This document shows positions 6,291 to 10,203 of a DNA stretch of 10,203 nt, one piece after another. Made by a program: the position numbers and the translations under genes. Under the pieces are notes generated by a model. It had not been told where the DNA came from. It made no database searches and worked only from the letters and a program-made list of their open reading frames with translations. The DNA lies in NCBI GenBank assembly GCA_946481225.1, contig CAMLNJ010000061.1, forward strand, positions 1-10,203, in the 5' to 3' direction. Numbering within the stretch: position 1 is the first letter of the stretch; each line of letters opens with the position of its first letter. The stretch comes from an uncultured Verrucomicrobiota bacterium (GTDB lineage Bacteria; Verrucomicrobiota; Verrucomicrobiae; Opitutales; Opitutaceae).

Positions 6291-7031
6291 ATGAAGGTCG
6301 TGGTCCTTTGTTCCGGCGGCATGGATTCGGTGACGGCGCTGCATCGCGCGGCGCGGGAGCATGTGGTCGTGGCCGCGATATCGTTCGACTACGGGGCGAA
6401 GCACTCGGCGCGTGAGCTGCCGATGGCGGCGGCGAACGCGGCCGCGCTCGGGGTGCGGCATGAGATCGTGAATCTCGATTTTGCGAACCGGCTGTTTTCG
6501 TCGGCCTTATTGAAGTCCGGCGGCGAGATCCCCGAGGGGCACTATGCGGCGGACAACATGAAGCAGACCGTGGTGCCGTTCCGGAACGCGGTGTTTTTGA
6601 GCATCGCGTGCGGTTTTGCGGAGAGCGTGGGCGCGGAGGGGCTGGTGATCGCGGCGCATGGCGGCGATCACGCGATCTACCCGGATTGCCGGGAGGACTT
6701 CATGGCGGCGATGGGCGAGGCGATGCGGCTCGGCACCTACGCGGGCATCCGGTTGCTGCGGCCTTTCATCGCGATGGACAAGGGCGGGATCGCCGCCGAG
6801 GGAGCGCGGCTGGGCGTGGATTTTTCCAAGACCTGGTCCTGCTACAAGGGCGGCGCCCGCCACTGCGGACGCTGCGGCACCTGCGTGGAGCGCCGCGAGG
6901 CGTTTCTCGCCGCCGGCGTGCCCGACCCGACCGACTACGAGCATCTCGATCCGTTGCCGGCGGCGCCGGGGTCGGGCGACGAAAACCGACCAGCGGTCGG
7001 TTCTACATCGAACCAAGGCGGAGCATGCTGA
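6291..7031 (+). CDS. queC: QueC, 7-cyano-7-deazaguanine synthase
   Basis: QueC converts 7-carboxy-7-deazaguanine to preQ0 (7-cyano-7-deazaguanine) using ATP and ammonia, a step in queuosine synthesis; it is cytosolic. The PP-loop SGGMDS (residues 8-13) lies at the N-terminus, followed by SFDYGAKHS, VPFRNAVFLSIA and GGDHAIYPDCR. The zinc site is complete: Cys184, Cys192, Cys195 and Cys198 in CYKGGARHCGRCGTC. ATG 6291 (MKVVVLCSGG) fits the family start; an in-frame GTG at 6261 only adds a hydrophobic decapeptide. There is no Shine-Dalgarno sequence, but the pyrimidine tract tctttcttttc abuts the ATG. At 246 residues it is about 15 longer than E. coli QueC, and its last residues (from about 232, NRPAVGSTSNQGGAC) are encoded by a REP hairpin and its flank. 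It overlaps queE by 7 nt. Confidence 0.96.
   Translation: MKVVVLCSGGMDSVTALHRAAREHVVVAAISFDYGAKHSARELPMAAANAAALGVRHEIVNLDFANRLFSSALLKSGGEIPEGHYAADNMKQTVVPFRNAVFLSIACGFAESVGAEGLVIAAHGGDHAIYPDCREDFMAAMGEAMRLGTYAGIRLLRPFIAMDKGGIAAEGARLGVDFSKTWSCYKGGARHCGRCGTCVERREAFLAAGVPDPTDYEHLDPLPAAPGSGDENRPAVGSTSNQGGAC
6984..7006 (-). repeat. Solitary REP element, copy C, inside the queC 3' end
   Basis: AACCGACC (6984-6991), loop AGC, GGTCGGTT (6995-7002), then CTAC (7003-7006). On the minus strand this is GTAG followed by a perfect 8-bp hairpin. It matches the second unit of copies A and B except at the two outer stem pairs, which change together (GC on one arm to AA, GC on the other to TT), so pairing is kept. 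It is read as queC codons 232 to 239 and ends 18 nt before the queE start codon. Confidence 0.85.
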
Positions 7032-7726
7032 TCTCCGAGACCTTCTACTCGCTGCAAGGCGAGGGCGAGCTGACGGGCGTGCCCTCGTTTTTCATCCGCA
7101 CGAGCGGGTGCAATCTGCGCTGCGCCTGGTGCGACACTCCCTACGCCTCGTGGAGGCCCGAGGGGACGGAGCGCACCGTGGCGGAGCTCGTATCCGAGGC
7201 AAAACTACACCCGGGGAGGCACGTGGTGCTTACGGGCGGAGAACCGATGATCGCTCCGGAGCTGCCCGCGCTCGCCGCGGCGCTGCGCGCGGAGGGGTTT
7301 CACATCACTATCGAGACGGCGGGCACGATGGCGCCGCCGGCGGGGCTGGCCTGCGATCTGGCCTCCATTTCGCCGAAGCTCGCCAACTCCACGCCCTCGG
7401 CCGAGACGGCGGGCGCGGGTTGGGCGGCGCGGCACGAGGCGACGCGCCGCCGTCCCGAGGTGTTGCGGGCGTGGCTCGACGCGGGACACGGCTATCAGCT
7501 GAAGTTCGTGGCCGCGGCGCCGGCGGATCTCGACGAGATCGCGGCGACGGTGGCGGAGATCGGCCGGCCCGTGCCGGCGGCGAAGATTCTCGTGATGCCG
7601 GAGGCCCGGACCTTGGAGACGATGCGCGAGCGGGCGGCATGGCTCGGGGAGGCGTGCAAGGCGCGGGGCTGGCGCTACGCGCACCGGCTGCACGTCGAGC
7701 TCTACGGGAACCGGCGCGGGACCTGA
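7025..7726 (+). CDS. queE: QueE, 7-carboxy-7-deazaguanine synthase (radical SAM)
   Basis: QueE is a radical-SAM enzyme that contracts 6-carboxytetrahydropterin to 7-carboxy-7-deazaguanine, the substrate of QueC, in the queuosine pathway. At 233 residues it has normal length. It carries QGEG (11-14), a standard radical-SAM CxxxCxxC cluster motif (Cys29, Cys33, Cys36 in CNLRCAWC), the SAM-binding TGGEP (70-74), IETAGT (96-101) and SPKLANSTP (116-124), and ends with the typical RLHVELYG. The start ATG at 7025 is preceded by AAGGCGGAG (7015-7023), one of the few clear Shine-Dalgarno-like sequences in the window. It overlaps the queC stop by 7 nt, implying coupling. queD and queF are not in the window. 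Confidence 0.96.
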   Translation: MLISETFYSLQGEGELTGVPSFFIRTSGCNLRCAWCDTPYASWRPEGTERTVAELVSEAKLHPGRHVVLTGGEPMIAPELPALAAALRAEGFHITIETAGTMAPPAGLACDLASISPKLANSTPSAETAGAGWAARHEATRRRPEVLRAWLDAGHGYQLKFVAAAPADLDEIAATVAEIGRPVPAAKILVMPEARTLETMRERAAWLGEACKARGWRYAHRLHVELYGNRRGT

Positions 7727-7746
7727 GCGTCGGACTTCGCGAGATC

Positions 7747-8451
7747 ATGGCACGGCGGAGGAGATTTTATCTGCGGGAGCAGGCGCGCGAGAGATTGCGG
7801 CTGGCGCGGGAGGCGCTGCGCGAGCATCCGCCGGCGAAAAAGCTCTCGGAGGAGATCGCGGCGTTGCGCGAGCGTTTCGGGGAGGGGCCGCTGAGTCTTG
7901 GCGAAGTGGTGGGAGTGCTGCAGGGGCGGGCATGGACCATCGTGCTGATCCTGTTGGCGCTGCCGTTTATCACGCCGATTCCGCTGCCCTTTCTGTCGAC
8001 GCCCTTCGGGCTGGCCATCGGTTTGATTTCGCTGCGGCTCGCGCTCGGGCAGCGGCCTTGGCTGCCTGCAAGCCTGCTGGCGAAGCCCCTGCCTCCCGGG
8101 TTTTTTGGCAAGGTGTTGAAGTTCGCCGGCGGCTTGTTGCGGGTCTTGGAAAAATTGCTGCGCCCGCGGCTCTCCTGGCTGGCGGAGGTCCCGCTTTTTG
8201 TGCGCCTGCACGCGCTGATGATGCTGGCGGGCGCGGCGGTGTTGCTGCTGCCGCTGCCGGTTCCGTTCACCAACGCGTTTCCGGCGTGGATGATCGTGTT
8301 TATCGCCGGCGGCCTGCTCGAGCGGGACGGCGCGGCGATCGCCGCCGGCTATGGCGTGGGAGCGGGCGGCGTGGTGTTTTTTTATTTTCTCGGCGAAGCC
8401 GCGGTGAAGCTGCTGAACGCGGTGAAGGACTGGTTCGCGGGACTGTTCTGA
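7747..8451 (+). CDS. exoD: ExoD family membrane protein
   Basis: A 234-residue inner-membrane protein of the ExoD family, named after a Rhizobium gene affecting exopolysaccharide production; its biochemical role is not known. A basic, helical cytosolic N-terminus (MARRRRFYLREQARERLRLAREALREH, residues 1-27) precedes the family core: LSEEIAALRERFGEGPLSLGEVVGVLQGRAW (33-63), then the paired proline-rich membrane motifs LPFITPIPLPFLSTPFG (72-88) and LLLPLPVPFTNAFPA (166-180), the closing GGLLERDG (188-195), and a last helix. It starts 20 bp after the queE stop and may be cotranscribed, although no functional link is known. The start has only a weak GAG before it; MARRRR fits the family. Family call is firm, function is not. 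Confidence 0.88.
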   Translation: MARRRRFYLREQARERLRLAREALREHPPAKKLSEEIAALRERFGEGPLSLGEVVGVLQGRAWTIVLILLALPFITPIPLPFLSTPFGLAIGLISLRLALGQRPWLPASLLAKPLPPGFFGKVLKFAGGLLRVLEKLLRPRLSWLAEVPLFVRLHALMMLAGAAVLLLPLPVPFTNAFPAWMIVFIAGGLLERDGAAIAAGYGVGAGGVVFFYFLGEAAVKLLNAVKDWFAGLF

Positions 8452-8467
8452 GGCCGGCGATCCGGGT

Positions 8468-8523
8468 GTAGGCCAGACCGGCGGGCTGGCATTCCGGAAA
8501 GCCCGACCAGCGGTCGGGCCTGC
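8468..8523. repeat. REP pair (REPIN), copy B, between convergent exoD and terC-like genes
   Basis: Plus strand: GTAG (8468-8471), GCCAGACC, loop GGC, GGGCTGGC (8483-8490; one mismatch in the stem), a 10-nt spacer (8491-8500), then GCCCGACC (8501-8508), loop AGC, GGTCGGGC (8512-8519) and CTGC (8520-8523). The two units face each other, each with its GTAG or GCAG head outward, which is the REPIN arrangement. It sits in the 127-bp gap between two convergent stop codons, where the hairpins could act as a two-way transcription stop or RNA-end protector (inference). The second unit is identical to that of copy A. Confidence 0.88.
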
Positions 8524-8578
8524 ACCAAGCACGGAACAGCGGGGCGGCGCGGACGGAGCCGTGCCCTCCAAATGGATC

Positions 8579-9634
8579 TCAAGCCACGGGTTCGAGTTTG
8601 GGCTTGGCCGGGAAGAGGAGCGAGGCGACGACGGCGCTCGCGAGGACGCCGCCGATGATGCCGAGCGAGGTGTCGATGGGGAATTTGCCGCCGAAGGCGT
8701 GGTCGAGCCACACCATCTTCAGGCCGACGAAGACGAGGATGATACCGAGGCCGTATTTGAGGAGGTGGAACTTGTGCATCACGCCGGCGAGGAGGAAGAA
8801 CATCGAGCGCAGGCCGAGGATGGCGAAGATGTTGGAGGTAAAGACGACGAGCGGCTCCTTGGTGATCGCGAAGATCGCGGGCACGGAGTCGACGGCGAAG
8901 ACGATGTCGGTCATCTCGACGCAGGCGAGGCAGACGAAGAGAGGCGTGATGTGGAGGATGCCGTGCTTGCGGACGACGAAGCGCTGTCCCTCGAAGGTGG
9001 GGGTGACGGGGAACCAGCGCTTCAGGGCGCGGATGAGGGGATTTTTCTCGGGCTCGAGCTCCTTGTCCTCGGCGAAGAAGACCTTCACGCCGGTGAAGAT
9101 GAGGAAGGCGCCGAGGAGCCAGACGACCCAGTGGAATTTGATGAGAGCGGCCCCGAGCGCGATGAAGGTGATGCGGAAGAGCACCGCGCCGAGGATGCCG
9201 TAGAAGAGGACGCGGTGCTGATACTGCTTGGGGATGCCGAAGAAATTGAAGATGACGATGAAGACGAAGATGTTGTCCACCGAGAGCGCCTGCTCGACGA
9301 CGTAGCCGGTGAGGAACTCGAGCGCGGTGCGGTCGGCGAGGCGGGCGGCCTCCATCGTGGCGGCCTCGCCGGTGACGCCGTTGGCGGCGAGAGCCTGCAT
9401 CAAGGGCTCGTGGGCGGGGAACTTGTGGTGGCAGTATTGCCAGAATCCGAGGCAGAAGAGCAGCGCCAGCGTCACCCAGATCACGCTCCAGACGCCCGCC
9501 TCCTTTACGGTCACCGCGTGGGCCTCCCGGTGAAAGACGCCGAGGTCGAGCGCGAGCACGCCGAGCACGAGCAGGCCGAAGACGCCGTAGAGCCACCAGT
9601 AGTCGGCGAGCGGGAAGAGGTAGAGGTTTTGCAT
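8579..9634 (-). CDS. TerC/Alx family metal-homeostasis membrane protein
   Basis: A 351-residue multi-spanning membrane protein of the TerC/Alx family, whose studied members (Alx of E. coli, Bacillus TerC proteins) export manganese. The family's two repeated acidic helix motifs are intact: ALEFLTGYVVEQALSVDNIFVF (104-125, key EQALSVDN) and VEMTDIVFAVDSVPAIFAI (239-257, key E240, D243, D249). About eight to nine hydrophobic segments are visible. Length and layout resemble Alx. ATG 9634 (MQNLYLFPLADYWWLYG) is chosen; an in-frame TTG at 9685 would add 17 unlikely residues. Many alx/mntP-type genes have a yybP-ykoY manganese riboswitch upstream; I read the 112-nt gap (9635-9746) and did not recognise one, only a 5-bp hairpin (CCGCA, loop, TGCGG). 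Convergent with exoD. Substrate is inferred from family. Confidence 0.92.
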   Translation of the reverse strand: MQNLYLFPLADYWWLYGVFGLLVLGVLALDLGVFHREAHAVTVKEAGVWSVIWVTLALLFCLGFWQYCHHKFPAHEPLMQALAANGVTGEAATMEAARLADRTALEFLTGYVVEQALSVDNIFVFIVIFNFFGIPKQYQHRVLFYGILGAVLFRITFIALGAALIKFHWVVWLLGAFLIFTGVKVFFAEDKELEPEKNPLIRALKRWFPVTPTFEGQRFVVRKHGILHITPLFVCLACVEMTDIVFAVDSVPAIFAITKEPLVVFTSNIFAILGLRSMFFLLAGVMHKFHLLKYGLGIILVFVGLKMVWLDHAFGGKFPIDTSLGIIGGVLASAVVASLLFPAKPKLEPVA

Positions 9635-9746
9635 GGTGCCGGGACTGCGGGAGACGACCGCAAAAAGTGCGGGATGCAACGACAATGCCGTCCCGGTTCA
9701 AGCGCGGGATCAAAGGGAGACCACGGAGCGGGTGGCGCCGGCCGGT

Positions 9747-10203
9747 TCAACCGATCACCAATGCGATGGCGGCAAACATCATGCCCGCGCCGAGCAGGCG
9801 GCGGCGGAAAACGGGGCGAGGCAGTTTTGTTTCGCCGGTCGCGCCGAGCCAGGAGCCGAGGAGGCCGATGGCGAGCACGCTCCAGAGTCCGCGGGTGCTG
9901 TAGAGGATGTTTGCCACGGTGGCGCGGCCGTGCGCGCCGAGCGTGTAGGCCATGCCCGAGGCCTGGACGGCGAGGACGAGGGAGCCTGGCGCGAGCCAGC
10001 GCCAGGCGGCCGGGGGAACCGCGCGCAACGGCGCGGAGAAAAAGGGCGGGAGCGCGAACGAGAAAAGCAGCAGGAAGCCGAACATGCAGGGCAGGTAGCG
10101 GCCGGCGCCCCAAGCGGGGGAGTGGCGTTGCACGAGGACATCGGTGATGGCGAAGCAAAGGGCGGCGAGCGCGGCGCAAAGGATGGTGCGGCGCGGATGC
10201 TGG
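9747..10203 (-). CDS. EamA/DMT superfamily transporter, C-terminal half (cut by window edge)
   Basis: The frame is open from the right window edge to a TGA at 9747, giving about 151 residues. It shows five hydrophobic helices: TILCAALAALCFAITDVLV, FGFLLLFSFALPPFF, WLAPGSLVLAVQASGMAYTLG, RGLWSVLAIGLLGSWLG and RLLGAGMMFAAIALVIG. This matches one complete five-helix EamA repeat, i.e. the second half of a ten-helix drug/metabolite transporter. The helix-4 segment (ANILYSTRGLWSVLAIGLLGSWLG) is typical. A GTG at 10133 is not the true start, because helix 1 of the repeat lies upstream of it. The substrate cannot be predicted. It is 112 bp upstream of the terC-like gene on the same strand, so the two may be cotranscribed. 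Confidence 0.8.
   Translation of the reverse strand, partial: QHPRRTILCAALAALCFAITDVLVQRHSPAWGAGRYLPCMFGFLLLFSFALPPFFSAPLRAVPPAAWRWLAPGSLVLAVQASGMAYTLGAHGRATVANILYSTRGLWSVLAIGLLGSWLGATGETKLPRPVFRRRLLGAGMMFAAIALVIG

Noticed and set aside
4491..6461. Long minus-strand open frame opposite the DUF4139 gene and the start of queC
   Set aside because: Arg/His-rich product with no domain, spanning two well-supported genes on the other strand; a codon-bias shadow.
9635..9746. yybP-ykoY manganese riboswitch upstream of the TerC/Alx gene
   Set aside because: The gap is long enough to look, but I could not recognise the conserved loops. A covariance-model search would settle it.
8561..10147. Plus-strand open frame (about 528 codons) opposite the TerC/Alx and EamA genes
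   Set aside because: Highly acidic product with no domain; the minus strand carries two clear membrane-protein families over the same bases.

Overview
The window is GC-rich (roughly two thirds G+C by eye) chromosomal DNA of ordinary housekeeping and accessory type. Gene content and style (feoA-feoA-feoB, a DUF4140/DUF4139 protein, ExoD, TerC/Alx, queC-queE, the 'ccacggatgaacacgga' element) suggest a soil or freshwater Verrucomicrobiota, probably Opitutaceae. That assignment is inference from style; the window has no rRNA, tRNA or other taxonomic marker.

Layout, left to right. Positions 1-2735, minus strand: ferrous-iron uptake operon feoA2-feoA1-feoB. feoB is cut by the left edge, lacking only its extreme C-terminus. 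A Fur-like palindrome lies just upstream of feoA2, and a two-hairpin REP pair lies between the two feoA genes. Positions 2880-4082, plus: a 12-helix MFS transporter, divergent from feoA2. Positions 4094-4217: a regulatory-looking spacer with a 37-bp near-perfect palindrome. Positions 4218-6092, plus: a secreted DUF4140/DUF4139 (MuiA-family) protein. Positions 6093-6290: a spacer with a short dispersed-repeat-like element. Positions 6291-7726, plus: queC and queE, overlapping by 7 nt, for the 7-cyano-7-deazaguanine part of queuosine synthesis. Positions 7747-8451, plus: an ExoD-family membrane protein. Positions 8579-9634, minus: a TerC/Alx-family metal exporter, convergent with exoD, with a REP pair between them. 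Positions 9747-10203, minus: the C-terminal half of an EamA/DMT transporter, cut by the right edge.

Coordination: the feo genes form one functional unit. FeoB is the GTP-gated Fe(II) permease and the two FeoA-like proteins are its small cytosolic partners; one of them carries five cysteines and the other none. queC and queE act in one pathway and look translationally coupled. The remaining genes show no clear shared role beyond several being membrane transporters.

I do not see a strong new multi-gene system. The most distinctive signals are small. A family of GTAG-headed REP hairpins occurs three times, with paired arm changes that keep the stem intact; one copy lies inside the 3' end of queC. 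A 37-bp palindrome appears to overlap a promoter. Several lead genes have a pyrimidine-rich tract instead of a Shine-Dalgarno sequence, while operon-internal genes have normal ones. The cysteine-rich second FeoA is also notable.
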